DNA from: Pseudomonas sp. P5_109
GTDB taxonomy: Bacteria > Pseudomonadota > Gammaproteobacteria > Pseudomonadales > Pseudomonadaceae
Direction: 5' to 3'
NCBI RefSeq assembly: GCF_034009455.1
Contig: NZ_CP125380.1
Span: 1,963,001-2,027,000 of the forward strand
Length of the DNA: 64,000 nucleotides
A model generated the notes under the pieces. It did not search any database. It was not told the origin of the DNA and was given only the letters and a program-made list of their open reading frames with translations. Shown here piece by piece: positions 40,707 to 49,093 of this stretch. A program made the position numbers and the translations under genes. Numbering within the stretch: position 1 is the first letter of the stretch; each line of letters opens with the position of its first letter.

Positions 40707-41447
40707 TTAGGCTTTCGATTTGCTGATGATATTCCCCGCATGCAACCCGCATTCTTTCTGCGTCGCTTCTTCCCACCACCAGCGGCCTTCACGCTCATGC
40801 TGGTTCGGCAGTACCGGGCGGGTGCAGGGTTCGCAACCGATGCTGATGAAGCCGCGTTCATGCAGGCTGTTGTACGGCAGTTCGAGCATGCGGATGTAGC
40901 CCCAGATCTCTTCGCTGGTCATTTGCGCCAGCGGGTTGAACTTGTACAGGGTGCGTTCCGGGGTGGAGAACGCGGTGTCGATCTCCATCACCGCCACAGC
41001 GCTGCGGGTGCCGGGGCTCTGGTCCCGGCGCTGGCCGGTGGCCCAGGCTTTTACGCCGGACAGCTTGCGACGCAGCGGCTCGATCTTGCGGATGCCGCAG
41101 CATTCGCCATGGCCGTCCTTGTAGAAGCTGAACAGGCCTTTTTCCTTCACGAAGGGTTCGAGCTTGGTGTGGTCCGGCGACACCAGTTCGATGTCGATCT
41201 TGTAGTGCTCGCGCACCTGATCGATAAAGCGGTAGGTCTCGGGGTGCAGGCGGCCGGTGTCGAGGCTGAACACCTTGACGTTCTTGTTCAGCTTCCAGGC
41301 CATGTCCACCAGCACCACATCCTCGGCGCCGCTGAAAGATATCCACAGGTCATCGCCGAACTCGGCAAACGCGAGTTTCAGGATGTCCTGGGCGGATTTG
41401 TTGGCATGGGTCGTGGCGAGTTCCACGACGTCGAACGTTGGGCTCAT
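40707..41447 (-). CDS. cysH: Assimilatory APS/PAPS reductase
   Basis: It reduces adenylyl sulfate (APS) to sulfite for cysteine synthesis. The 246-residue product has the nucleotide-binding [14 protein letters not shown] near 37-50 and, importantly, the two Cys pairs CC at 116-117 and CEPC at 205-208 that hold a 4Fe-4S cluster, plus the catalytic Cys233 in KECGLHAG. The cluster marks it as the bacterial APS-using type rather than the PAPS-only enteric type. Start at 41447. The divergent thrH gene begins 172 bases away. Confidence 0.94.
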   Translation of the reverse strand: MSPTFDVVELATTHANKSAQDILKLAFAEFGDDLWISFSGAEDVVLVDMAWKLNKNVKVFSLDTGRLHPETYRFIDQVREHYKIDIELVSPDHTKLEPFVKEKGLFSFYKDGHGECCGIRKIEPLRRKLSGVKAWATGQRRDQSPGTRSAVAVMEIDTAFSTPERTLYKFNPLAQMTSEEIWGYIRMLELPYNSLHERGFISIGCEPCTRPVLPNQHEREGRWWWEEATQKECGLHAGNIISKSKA

Positions 41448-41619
41448 CAGGGCGGCTTCCTACAGGTCGGTGGCGCTGGGCGCTCTATATGGGCCGATGG
41501 TAACAAAAAGCTGCACGGGCCGGGGCATCCTCTGCGTTGCGCAGGCAGGCCCGAGTCGCTAGAGTTCGGCAGTCTTTTTGCTCGCTCGACTCAATAATCA
41601 ATACAAATGGGAGTGTCTT

Positions 41620-42237
41620 GTGGAAATTGCCTGTCTGGATCTTGAAGGTGTGCTGGTCCCGGAAATCTGGATCGCCTTCGCTGAAAAAACCGGGATCGAA
41701 TCCCTCAGGGCCACCACCCGGGACATTCCCGACTACGACGTGCTGATGAAGCAGCGCCTGCGGATTCTCGACGAGCACGGCCTGAAGCTCTCCGACATCC
41801 AGGAAGTGATCGCTACGCTCAAGCCGCTGGACGGTGCGATCGAGTTCGTCGACTGGCTGCGCGAGCGCTTCCAGGTGGTGATCCTGTCGGACACTTTCTA
41901 TGAGTTCTCCCAGCCGTTGATGCGCCAACTGGGCTTCCCGACTTTGCTCTGCCATCGCCTGATTACCGACGACAGCGGGCGAGTCACGGGCTACCAGCTG
42001 CGTCAGAAAGATCCCAAGCGTCAGTCGGTCCTGGCCTTCAAGAGCCTCTACTACCGGGTGATCGCGGCGGGGGATTCCTACAACGACACCACGATGCTGG
42101 GCGAGGCCGATGCCGGGATTCTGTTCCATGCACCGGATAACGTGATTGCCGAGTTCCCGCAGTTCCCGGCGGTGCACACGTTTGAGGAGCTGAAGCAGGA
42201 GTTCATCAAGGCTTCGAACCGGACCTTGAGCCTGTAA
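41620..42237 (+). CDS. thrH: Bifunctional phosphoserine phosphatase / homoserine phosphotransferase
   Basis: A HAD-superfamily enzyme that dephosphorylates phosphoserine and can pass the phosphate to homoserine, bypassing the usual homoserine kinase. The 205 residues equal the known Pseudomonas ThrH length. Motif I is CLDLEGVL (Asp7), motif II SDTFYEFSQPL, motif III Lys in KDPKRQ, and motif IV AAGDSYNDTTMLGEAD. The start is GTG at 41620 with GGGAG upstream. An in-frame ATG 14 codons earlier is possible but has no ribosome site. Single-gene unit with a repeat downstream. Confidence 0.93.
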   Translation: MEIACLDLEGVLVPEIWIAFAEKTGIESLRATTRDIPDYDVLMKQRLRILDEHGLKLSDIQEVIATLKPLDGAIEFVDWLRERFQVVILSDTFYEFSQPLMRQLGFPTLLCHRLITDDSGRVTGYQLRQKDPKRQSVLAFKSLYYRVIAAGDSYNDTTMLGEADAGILFHAPDNVIAEFPQFPAVHTFEELKQEFIKASNRTLSL

Positions 42238-42247
42238 CCCGATCCCC

Positions 42248-42379
42248 TGTGGCGAGGGGGCTTGCCCCCGTTGGGTCGCGAAGCGACCCCAAAACCTGAC
42301 ACTGCGCATCCTCAAATAGAGCGCGTGTAACGGTTTGCGACTGCTGCGCAGCCGAACGGGGGCAAGCCCCCTCGCCACA
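42248..42379. repeat. Extragenic inverted repeat (TGTGGCGAGGGGGCTTGCCCCCG family)
   Basis: Outer arms TGTGGCGAGGGGGCTTGCCC and its complement; inner GTTGGGTCGCGAAGCGACCCC and CTGCTGCGCAGCCGAAC match the 10.9 kb copy. Between convergent thrH and pabB. Confidence 0.88.
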
Positions 42380-42390
42380 AAAGCGCTGTG

Positions 42391-43734
42391 TCAGAGGTTT
42401 TGCAGGGTATCGAGCAGCACCTTCACTTTGGTGATCGACTCCTGATACTCGGCCTGCCACTCGGAATCCGCAACAATCCCGCCGCCGCCCCAGCAACAGA
42501 CCTGGCCATCCTTGACCAGCAAGCTGCGAATTGCGATCGAGCTGTCCATCTCGCCGCGCACGTCCAGGTACACCAATGAACCGCAATACAGCCCACGTCG
42601 GGTCGGCTCCAGTTCGTCGATGATCTGCATCGCCCGAATCTTTGGCGCGCCGGTAATCGAGCCGCCGGGGAAGCTGCCGGCGATCAGGTCCAGGGCGTCG
42701 CGGTCATCCGCGAGTTCGCCGGTGACGCTGCTCACCAGGTGATGCACGTTCGGATAGCTTTCCAGGCTGAACAATTCCGGCACCCGTACCGAACCTGTGC
42801 GGCAGGTGCGGCCGAGGTCATTGCGCAGCAGGTCGACGATCATCAGGTTTTCCGCGCGGTCCTTGGGGCTGGCCAGCAGCTCGGCGGCGTTCGCGGCGTC
42901 TTGCCCGGGCGTCAGGCCACGAGGTCGAGTGCCCTTGATCGGGCGGGTCTCCACATGACCTTGGCTGACTTTGACGAAGCGTTCCGGTGAGAGGCTGAGT
43001 ACAGCGTTGCCGTCAGGCAAGCTCTGGAAACCGGAAAAAGGCGTCGGGCACGCTGCGCGCAATGCGCAGTAAGCGGCCCACGAATCACCCTGGCAGGGCG
43101 CGCGAAACCGTTGGGCGAAGTTGACCTGGTAACAGTCGCCGGCCTGAATGTACTGCTGGATGCGTTCGATGGCCTGTTGATACTCGTCAGCGCTCAAGTC
43201 GGCGGTCATCGGGGTGAGCAGTTTGAAGGGGCCGACCACTTCCGCTACCGGCTGGCTGAACAGGTCGATCAGGCGCTGGCGTTCGCTGGCGGGCAGTGCC
43301 GGGTGGAACACCAGTTGGCTGGTCAGCGCAAGGTGATCGCTGATCAATGCCCAGCCATACAGGCCGAAACGCGCGTCAGGCAGTTGCAGGTCGTCCCGGG
43401 ACTGGCTCGGCAGGCGCTCCAGATGGCGGCCGAAATCGTAACTCAGGTAGCCGATCAACCCGCCGGCAAACGGCAACTCATAAGGTGCTGGCAGAGAGGC
43501 TTCACCCAGGCGTGTCAGGTTATCGCGCAAGCGTTGCAGGAAATCTTCGCCACTTTCGTCGAGCGCTACCGTCAGCTGTTCCAGCGGCCAGGCGCTGAGC
43601 AGGTCATAACGGCCCCGGTCGGCGCTGGGGCGGCCGCTGTCGAGCAGCACGGCACCGGGGGCATGGCGAATCGCCGCGAAGTATTGGGCGGGGTTGGCAC
43701 GATAGGGCAGCGGGTGTACGGAACAAGTCAGCAT
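42391..43734 (-). CDS. pabB: Aminodeoxychorismate synthase component I
   Basis: It converts chorismate and ammonia (from PabA) to 4-amino-4-deoxychorismate for folate synthesis. The 447-residue product has the usual chorismate-binding layout: an N-terminal anthranilate-synthase-I-like domain (about 1-150; PFAGGLIGYLSYDFGRHLE), then the catalytic domain with ETRPIKGTRPRG near 259-270, NLMIVDLLRNDLGR, and SFPGGSITGAPKIRAMQIID near 354-373. The PIKGT lysine is the PabB hallmark distinguishing it from TrpE. Start at 43734. Followed by a repeat; pabA is not in the window. Confidence 0.94.
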   Translation of the reverse strand: MLTCSVHPLPYRANPAQYFAAIRHAPGAVLLDSGRPSADRGRYDLLSAWPLEQLTVALDESGEDFLQRLRDNLTRLGEASLPAPYELPFAGGLIGYLSYDFGRHLERLPSQSRDDLQLPDARFGLYGWALISDHLALTSQLVFHPALPASERQRLIDLFSQPVAEVVGPFKLLTPMTADLSADEYQQAIERIQQYIQAGDCYQVNFAQRFRAPCQGDSWAAYCALRAACPTPFSGFQSLPDGNAVLSLSPERFVKVSQGHVETRPIKGTRPRGLTPGQDAANAAELLASPKDRAENLMIVDLLRNDLGRTCRTGSVRVPELFSLESYPNVHHLVSSVTGELADDRDALDLIAGSFPGGSITGAPKIRAMQIIDELEPTRRGLYCGSLVYLDVRGEMDSSIAIRSLLVKDGQVCCWGGGGIVADSEWQAEYQESITKVKVLLDTLQNL

Positions 43735-43835
43735 GGGCGGGGGAAATCAGCCATCGAGGCGGGGTGGCGATTGTAGTCCTCTGCAGGATTTGGTCCTAGA
43801 GGGATGTCGGAAAGAAGCATGTGGCCGCACATTCA

Positions 43836-43955
43836 TGTGGCGAGGGGGCTTGCCCCCGTTGGGCTGCGCAGCGGCCCTCTGGTTTGTCAGGTAGACCAAG
43901 TCAGCCGGGGTTGCGACGGCTGCGCCGCCGAACGGGGGCAAGCCCCCTCGCCACA
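43836..43955. repeat. Extragenic inverted repeat (TGTGGCGAGGGGGCTTGCCCCCG family)
   Basis: Outer arms as in the 42.2 kb copy. The middle reads GTTGGGCTGCGCAGCGGCCC and GGCTGCGCCGCCGAACG. It lies between the pabB start and the end of the ATP-grasp gene, so it sits near the pabB promoter rather than between two gene ends. Confidence 0.88.
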
Positions 43956-43960
43956 AGGGA

Positions 43961-44947
43961 TCAAATCTCAACCGTAGGAATATGCCCGAACATCTCCTGC
44001 ACAAACGCCACGCGCTCTTCGACCGTTTCAGTCACGCCACGAGCCTTTAGGTCTTCCAGTCGTGCTTCCACCGCATGCGTTCGCAACGTCAGCCCGCAAT
44101 CGTTGGCAATCTGAATATTCAACCCCGGCCGGGCGTTGAGCTCCAGAATCAGCGGGCCTTTTTCCTGGTCCAGGACCATGTCGACACCGATGTAGCCCAA
44201 CCCGCACAACTCATAACAGCCCGCGGCGAGTTTCATGAAACCGTCCCAGTAGGGCAGTTGCACGCCATCCACCGCGTTGGTGGTGTCCGGGTGTTTGTTG
44301 ATGATGTTGTTCAGCCAGGTGCCGCGCAGGGTCAGGCCGGTGGCCAGGTCGACACCGACACCGATGGCGCCCTGGTGCAGGTTGGCCTTGCCGTTGGACT
44401 GGCGCGTCGGCAGGCGCAACATGGCCATGACCGGGTAGCCCATCAAGACAATGATGCGGATGTCCGGCACGCCTTCGTAACTGATGCTCTTGAAGATCTG
44501 GTCCGGAATCACGCGGTATTCAATCAGCGCGCGGTCGCGGTGACCGCCCAGGGAGTACAGGCCGGTCAGGATGCTGGAAACCTGGTGTTCGATTTCTTCG
44601 TGGCTGATGATCTTGCCGGACACCGTGCGGTACCGTCCCTCGAAACGGTCGGCAATCACCAGGATGCCGTCGCCACCGGCGCCCTGGGCCGGTTTGATCA
44701 CGAAATCGTTGCGTCCGCCGATGATCTCGTCGAGATTGTCGATTTCCTTCTCGGTGGAGATCACGCCATACAACTCGGGCACATGGATGCCGGCGGCGAT
44801 GGCGCGCTCCTTGGTGAGGATCTTGTCATCGACGATCGGGTACAGGCTGCGTTTGTTGTACTTGAGCACGTAGTCTGCATTGCGCCGATTGATCCCCATG
44901 ATGCCCCGGGCTTCCAGGGCCTTCCAGGTCTTCCAGAGGCCGAACAT
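43961..44947 (-). CDS. ATP-grasp alpha-L-glutamate ligase-like protein
   Basis: A 328-residue ATP-grasp protein of the RimK-like / sugar-transfer-associated group, predicted to ligate an amino acid or similar group to an acceptor. Visible features are NRRNADYVLKYNKRSLYPIVDDK at the start, the ATP-binding FVIKPAQGAGGDGILVI near 125-141, and the metal-binding PLILELNARPGLNIQIAN near 264-281. It overlaps the upstream membrane-protein gene by one base (TGATG), so the two are coupled. Together with the protease gene it forms a three-gene operon read leftwards. Substrate unknown. Confidence 0.88.
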   Translation of the reverse strand: MFGLWKTWKALEARGIMGINRRNADYVLKYNKRSLYPIVDDKILTKERAIAAGIHVPELYGVISTEKEIDNLDEIIGGRNDFVIKPAQGAGGDGILVIADRFEGRYRTVSGKIISHEEIEHQVSSILTGLYSLGGHRDRALIEYRVIPDQIFKSISYEGVPDIRIIVLMGYPVMAMLRLPTRQSNGKANLHQGAIGVGVDLATGLTLRGTWLNNIINKHPDTTNAVDGVQLPYWDGFMKLAAGCYELCGLGYIGVDMVLDQEKGPLILELNARPGLNIQIANDCGLTLRTHAVEARLEDLKARGVTETVEERVAFVQEMFGHIPTVEI

Positions 44948-46482
44948 CAGGCGTCAGCCTTCTTCAGGAAAGCCTTGAAGCGCACCAGTTCGGTCAGGCG
45001 ATATCCGCGATAACGACCCATGGCCAGCATGAAGCCCACCAGGATCAGCAGGATTGCCGGGAAAGTGAACACGAAGTACACCAGTTCCGGAACGGTCATG
45101 ATCAGGTGCGCCAGGGACGCGGCGAACAGCGTGCCGATGGCCACTTTCATGGCATGGCCGCCGCCGCGCTCTTCCCAGGTAATCGACAGGCGTTCGATGG
45201 TCATGGTCAGGATCACCATCGGGAACAGCGCCACCGACAAGCCTCGCTCCAGGCCGAGTTTGTGGCTGAACAGGCTGATCGCCGCGATCAGCACCACCAC
45301 GAACGTCAGTACCACCGACAGCCTCGGCAGCATTTGCAGCTTCAGGTGTTCGAGGTAGGACCGTAGCGACAGGCCCAGCGCCGTGATGATGGTAAACAGC
45401 ACGATGCCGAAGCCGAGCTGGGTTTCGCGGAAGGCCAGGGCGATCAGCACCGGGGTGAAGGTGCCGAGGGTCTGGATGCCGATCAGGTTGCGCAGGATCA
45501 GGATCACCAGCACGCCGATCGGGATCATCACCATGATCATGAAGGTCTGCTGGGTTTGCAGCGGCAGGCCGTACAGCGAGTACTCGAGGAAGTTGGCGTC
45601 GGTGTTTTCGTCGGTCAGCTTGGCCAGGCGAATGGCGTTCATTTCGCTGTTGTTCAGGCTGAAGGTCACGTTGGCTTTCTTGCCGCCATCGACGGTGATC
45701 AGGTTTTCGTCGCCGGTCCACCACAGCAGGCGGTCGGTCGGCAGGCCCTGTTCACCGGTTTCCGGGTTGAAGTACAGCCAGTCGGTGCCATTGAAACTGC
45801 GCAGCCACAGTTCCGGTACTTGCGGCTGGTCGGCCACCAGGCGGATGGTGTGGACCTTCTCGATCGGCACGTGGGCGATGGACAGCAGCAACTCGACGAT
45901 TTTCGCCTTGTGCGCGGTGGATGGATCACCGGCCAGCAACAGTTTCACGTTGTCGTCGTTGAGATTGTTGACCCGCTTGATCGCTTCGCCGACGAAGGTT
46001 TCGACGTCGGCCGAGTGCTGGCGAATGGGGGCGAGCAGGGCTTCGGCGGCGATCTTTTCCGGCCCTTCGATGGCGACGCTGTCACGGAAGGTCGGGCCTT
46101 TGATCTTGGCTTTCTCGCCGGAGTAACGCTTGGTCAGCACGAGGCGGTAGTAAAGCGTCTGATTGCCTTTGGCCCGGCGCGCCGACCAGGTGACCTTGCG
46201 GTTGCCGTCGACCCGGTTCACGGCCACGCCGTAATTATTGGAGATGAAGCTCTCGTTGAGGCTGACGAAGTCGCGGCTCAGCGGCGGCACGAACATCTGG
46301 ATCTTGACCGGATCCTTGGCGCTGGCGACGAACTCGACCTTGGCGTCGATGTTCCACAGGTCGTCAGTGGCGTCTTCGGTCACCGGGATGCCCAGTACGA
46401 AGATCTGATAGGCCGTAACTGAAATGCCCAGCACCACCAGGATGGCGATCAGCAGTTTCAGATGAAGGGTAAGAGAGCGCAT
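44947..46482 (-). CDS. Inactive transglutaminase fused to a seven-helix membrane domain
   Basis: A 511-residue inner-membrane protein. One N-terminal helix (about 7-29) is followed by a periplasmic domain (about 30-320) that corresponds to the 'inactive transglutaminase' family. At the place where an active enzyme would have Cys it shows no convincing triad, although ELWLRSFNGTDWLYFNPETGEQG resembles the later transglutaminase strands. Six or seven transmembrane helices follow (about 330-495). The combination is the 7TM-transglutaminase family that travels with an ATP-grasp ligase and a retropepsin-like protease, both present here. It may sense or present the ligated product at the membrane. 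Confidence 0.87.
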   Translation of the reverse strand: MRSLTLHLKLLIAILVVLGISVTAYQIFVLGIPVTEDATDDLWNIDAKVEFVASAKDPVKIQMFVPPLSRDFVSLNESFISNNYGVAVNRVDGNRKVTWSARRAKGNQTLYYRLVLTKRYSGEKAKIKGPTFRDSVAIEGPEKIAAEALLAPIRQHSADVETFVGEAIKRVNNLNDDNVKLLLAGDPSTAHKAKIVELLLSIAHVPIEKVHTIRLVADQPQVPELWLRSFNGTDWLYFNPETGEQGLPTDRLLWWTGDENLITVDGGKKANVTFSLNNSEMNAIRLAKLTDENTDANFLEYSLYGLPLQTQQTFMIMVMIPIGVLVILILRNLIGIQTLGTFTPVLIALAFRETQLGFGIVLFTIITALGLSLRSYLEHLKLQMLPRLSVVLTFVVVLIAAISLFSHKLGLERGLSVALFPMVILTMTIERLSITWEERGGGHAMKVAIGTLFAASLAHLIMTVPELVYFVFTFPAILLILVGFMLAMGRYRGYRLTELVRFKAFLKKADA

Positions 46483-46487
46483 TTAAA

Positions 46488-47024
46488 TTACTCGGCGGTA
46501 TAAGCGTCGGTGGTGCAGGCGGGTTTGCCGGCAGCATATTTAAGGCTGGGGTCAACCAGTGCATCGAAGCGTTTGAGTGCTTCGGAGCCAATCAGGAGCG
46601 GGTATTGGAAAGCGCTGCGGTCGGTCAGGTTCACTTCGATGCTGCGCAGGGCCGAGCCCATGCAGATGTCCAGTTCGATCACGGGGCGGGCGGTGTACTT
46701 CTTGCCTTCCTCCGGGTCGTAGTCGCCGGCCCGGCGCTTGATCTTGCTGACACGGGCCAGTGGGCGTTCGATCGGGTGCGAATGGGCGGCGTCGATGGCC
46801 AGGTAAAAGCGCACCCACGACTCGCCGTTGCGTTTGAAGCGTTTGATATCCCGTGCACTCAGGGAAGCGGTTTTCGCCCCAGTGTCGAGTTTGGCCGCCA
46901 CTTCCAGATCGATGCCATTGAGCGAGGCGTACTCATTCAGGCCATACACGGTCTTTTCCCCGGCCATTGCGAAGCCGGGCAGGCATAAGAAATAAAGAAA
47001 GGTAGGGAAGGGCTTGAGTCTCAT
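46488..47024 (-). CDS. Exported retropepsin-like (ATP-dependent zinc protease family) protein
   Basis: A 178-residue protein with a signal peptide (RLKPFPTFLYFLCLPGFAMAG) and an aspartic-protease-like domain marked by KLDTGAKTASLSA at about 46-58, where Asp-Thr-Gly is the catalytic triad half. RPVIELDICMGSALRSIEVNLTDRS and YPLLIGSEAL complete the fold. Relatives of the RimB group are retropepsin-like proteases acting with RimK-type ligases. It is the first gene of the operon (5 bases before the 7TM gene). The signal peptide indicates a periplasmic site of action, unlike cytoplasmic RimB. Confidence 0.87.
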   Translation of the reverse strand: MRLKPFPTFLYFLCLPGFAMAGEKTVYGLNEYASLNGIDLEVAAKLDTGAKTASLSARDIKRFKRNGESWVRFYLAIDAAHSHPIERPLARVSKIKRRAGDYDPEEGKKYTARPVIELDICMGSALRSIEVNLTDRSAFQYPLLIGSEALKRFDALVDPSLKYAAGKPACTTDAYTAE

Positions 47025-47236
47025 AAATCCTGGTGCGCAGCGGTCCGACTTGATTCAAGGCCCTGGCATTGCTGCGCAAGCTCCCTCGTATGCCTATCAG
47101 GGTTTTGTGACAGACAGTGCAGATGTGACAAACAAATGCGGGCGGCATTCTAGCACGGTGGTTTGATGGCGCCAGCGCTGGCCGGTGGCTATAAATAGAC
47201 GGGTTGCTTCGTTATGGTGCAACCGGTTATCAGAAG

Positions 47237-47248
47237 ATTGTCGACAAT
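47237..47248. promoter_or_regulatory. GntR-type operator ATTGTCGACAAT (site 1)
   Basis: Perfect 12-base palindrome 74 bases upstream of the GntR gene's start. It probably binds the regulator encoded next to it. Confidence 0.7.
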
Positions 47249-47309
47249 ATCTATTTATCCTTTGACTGCGTCGCCGGTATTCGTTAGTTTTTGCGGCATT
47301 GGCTCACAA

Positions 47310-47321
47310 GGTGTCGACAAT
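47310..47321. promoter_or_regulatory. GntR-type operator GGTGTCGACAAT (site 2)
   Basis: Ten of twelve bases match site 1, and it abuts the ATG at 47322. The two centres are 73 bases apart, about seven helical turns, as if for looping or cooperative binding. Confidence 0.6.
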
Positions 47322-48041
47322 ATGCTGGATCAACTCGATCCCCCGGTTTCTACGCAAGACGATACGGAGACGCTTTCCGAGAACGTCTTCCGCCGCATTC
47401 AGGCGGCTATCGTCAAAGGCGAGATCGCGCCGGGCAGCAAAATCTCCGAACCGGAACTGGCGCGCACCTACGGCATCAGCCGTGGCCCGTTGCGCGAGGC
47501 CATCCACCGGCTGGAAGGCCAGCGCCTGCTGGTGCGCGTGCCGCATGTCGGCGCGCGGGTGGTGTCGCTCAATCACGCCGAACTGGTTGAACTCTACGAA
47601 ATCCGCGAATCCCTGGAAGGCATGGCCTGTCGCCTGGCCGCCGAGCGCATGAGTCTCGAAGAAATCGATGAGCTGCGTCGAGTCCTGGAAACCCACGAGC
47701 GCGATGCGGCGTTCCAGGCAGGTGTCGGCTACTACCAGCAGGAAGGCGATTTCGACTTCCATTACCGAATCATCCAGGGCAGCGGCAACCGCACGCTGAC
47801 CCAAATGCTCTGTGGCGAGCTGTATCAACTGGTGCGCATGTACCGCATCCAGTTTTCCACCACGCCCAATCGCCCGCACCAGGCGTTCGCCGAGCACCAC
47901 CGCATTCTCGATGCCATCGCCGACCGTGACGGTGAGCTGGCCGAGTTGTTGATGCGCCGTCACATCGGCGCCTCCAAACGCAACATCGCCCGTCATTACC
48001 AGGACGGCGCTAACCCGACAGCCAAACGAGGTGAGTCATGA
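47322..48041 (+). CDS. GntR-family (FCD) regulator of the 2-methylcitrate operon
   Basis: A 239-residue FadR/FCD-type GntR regulator. The winged helix (about 18-85) contains [33 protein letters not shown]; the FCD effector domain follows, with metal-ligand-type residues in DFDFHYRII and EHHRILDAI. It is the first gene of the prp operon and overlaps prpB by 4 bases (ATGA), so it is both regulator and member. I placed the start at 47322 because the frame upstream covers the operators. The likely effector is 2-methylcitrate or 2-methylisocitrate, by analogy with other prp regulators. Confidence 0.9.
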   Translation: MLDQLDPPVSTQDDTETLSENVFRRIQAAIVKGEIAPGSKISEPELARTYGISRGPLREAIHRLEGQRLLVRVPHVGARVVSLNHAELVELYEIRESLEGMACRLAAERMSLEEIDELRRVLETHERDAAFQAGVGYYQQEGDFDFHYRIIQGSGNRTLTQMLCGELYQLVRMYRIQFSTTPNRPHQAFAEHHRILDAIADRDGELAELLMRRHIGASKRNIARHYQDGANPTAKRGES

Positions 48042-48928
48042 GTTTGAACAAGAGCACTCCAGGCCAGCGTTTCCGCGATGCGGTCGCCAGCGAGCATCCA
48101 TTGCAAGTGGTCGGCGCGATCAACGCCAACCACGCGCTGCTGGCCAAGCGCGCCGGTTTCAAGGCGATCTACCTGTCGGGTGGCGGGGTGGCTGCCGGCT
48201 CCCTGGGCCTGCCTGACCTGGGCATCACCGGCCTGGATGACGTGCTGACTGACGTGCGCCGTATCACTGACGTCTGCGACCTGCCGCTGTTGGTGGACGT
48301 GGACACCGGTTTCGGTTCCTCGGCGTTCAACGTGGCCCGTACCGTGAAGTCGATGATCAAGTTCGGCGCGGCGGCGATTCACATCGAAGACCAGGTTGGC
48401 GCCAAGCGCTGCGGCCACCGTCCTAATAAAGAGATCGTGACCCAGCAGGAAATGGTCGACCGCATCAAGGCCGCCGTCGATGCCCGTACCGACGACAGCT
48501 TCGTGATCATGGCCCGTACCGACGCCCTGGCGGTGGAAGGTCTGGAATCTGCCCTGGATCGCGCCGCCGCGTGCATCGAGGCGGGCGCCGACATGATCTT
48601 CCCGGAAGCCATCACCGAACTGGACATGTACAAGCTGTTCGCCAGTCGTGTGAAAGCGCCGATCCTGGCCAACATCACCGAGTTCGGCGCGACCCCGCTG
48701 TACACCACCGAGCAACTCGCCGCTGTCGACGTGTCGCTGGTGCTGTACCCGCTGTCGGCCTTCCGCGCCATGAACAAGGCGGCGGAAAACGTCTACACCG
48801 CACTGCGCCGCGATGGCACGCAGGCGAACGTCATCGACACCATGCAGACCCGCATGGAGCTTTACGATCGCATCGACTACCACACCTTCGAGCAGAAGCT
48901 CGATGCGTTGTTTGCCGCGAAGAAGTAA
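48038..48928 (+). CDS. prpB: 2-Methylisocitrate lyase
   Basis: It cleaves 2-methylisocitrate to pyruvate and succinate, the last step of propionate breakdown by the methylcitrate cycle. The 296-residue product belongs to the isocitrate-lyase/PEP-mutase family. Signatures are [18 protein letters not shown] near 44-61, DVDTGFG near 86-92, and the catalytic loop [11 protein letters not shown] near 120-130 with its Cys. Start: ATG at 48038 overlapping the GntR stop. A repeat element separates it from prpC. Confidence 0.96.
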   Translation: MSLNKSTPGQRFRDAVASEHPLQVVGAINANHALLAKRAGFKAIYLSGGGVAAGSLGLPDLGITGLDDVLTDVRRITDVCDLPLLVDVDTGFGSSAFNVARTVKSMIKFGAAAIHIEDQVGAKRCGHRPNKEIVTQQEMVDRIKAAVDARTDDSFVIMARTDALAVEGLESALDRAAACIEAGADMIFPEAITELDMYKLFASRVKAPILANITEFGATPLYTTEQLAAVDVSLVLYPLSAFRAMNKAAENVYTALRRDGTQANVIDTMQTRMELYDRIDYHTFEQKLDALFAAKK

Positions 48929-48940
48929 ACACCGTGTACC

Positions 48941-49040
48941 TGTAGGAGCGAGCCTGCTCGCGATGGACGTCAACGATAACGCGGGTAGCCTGATGCCCCG
49001 CAGTGCAGCGTCCACCATCGCGAGCAAGCTTGCTCCTACA
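48941..49040. repeat. Extragenic inverted repeat (TGTAGGAGCGAGCCTGCTCGCGATGG family) inside the prp operon
   Basis: Outer arms TGTAGGAGCGAGCCTGCTCG and its near-complement (CGAGCAAGCTTGCTCCTACA); inner GACGTCAACGATAACGCGGG as at 40.6 and 57.9 kb. It lies between prpB and prpC. Confidence 0.9.
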
Positions 49041-49093
49041 GGAAGCGAGATAAGTTTCTCTGACAAATTCAAGAAAAATTGGAGACAGCACAA

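Noticed and set aside
48941-49040. Palindromic repeats read as a CRISPR array
   Set aside because: The copies are single, widely separated inverted repeats with conserved inner sequence and no regular spacers; there are no cas genes in the window.
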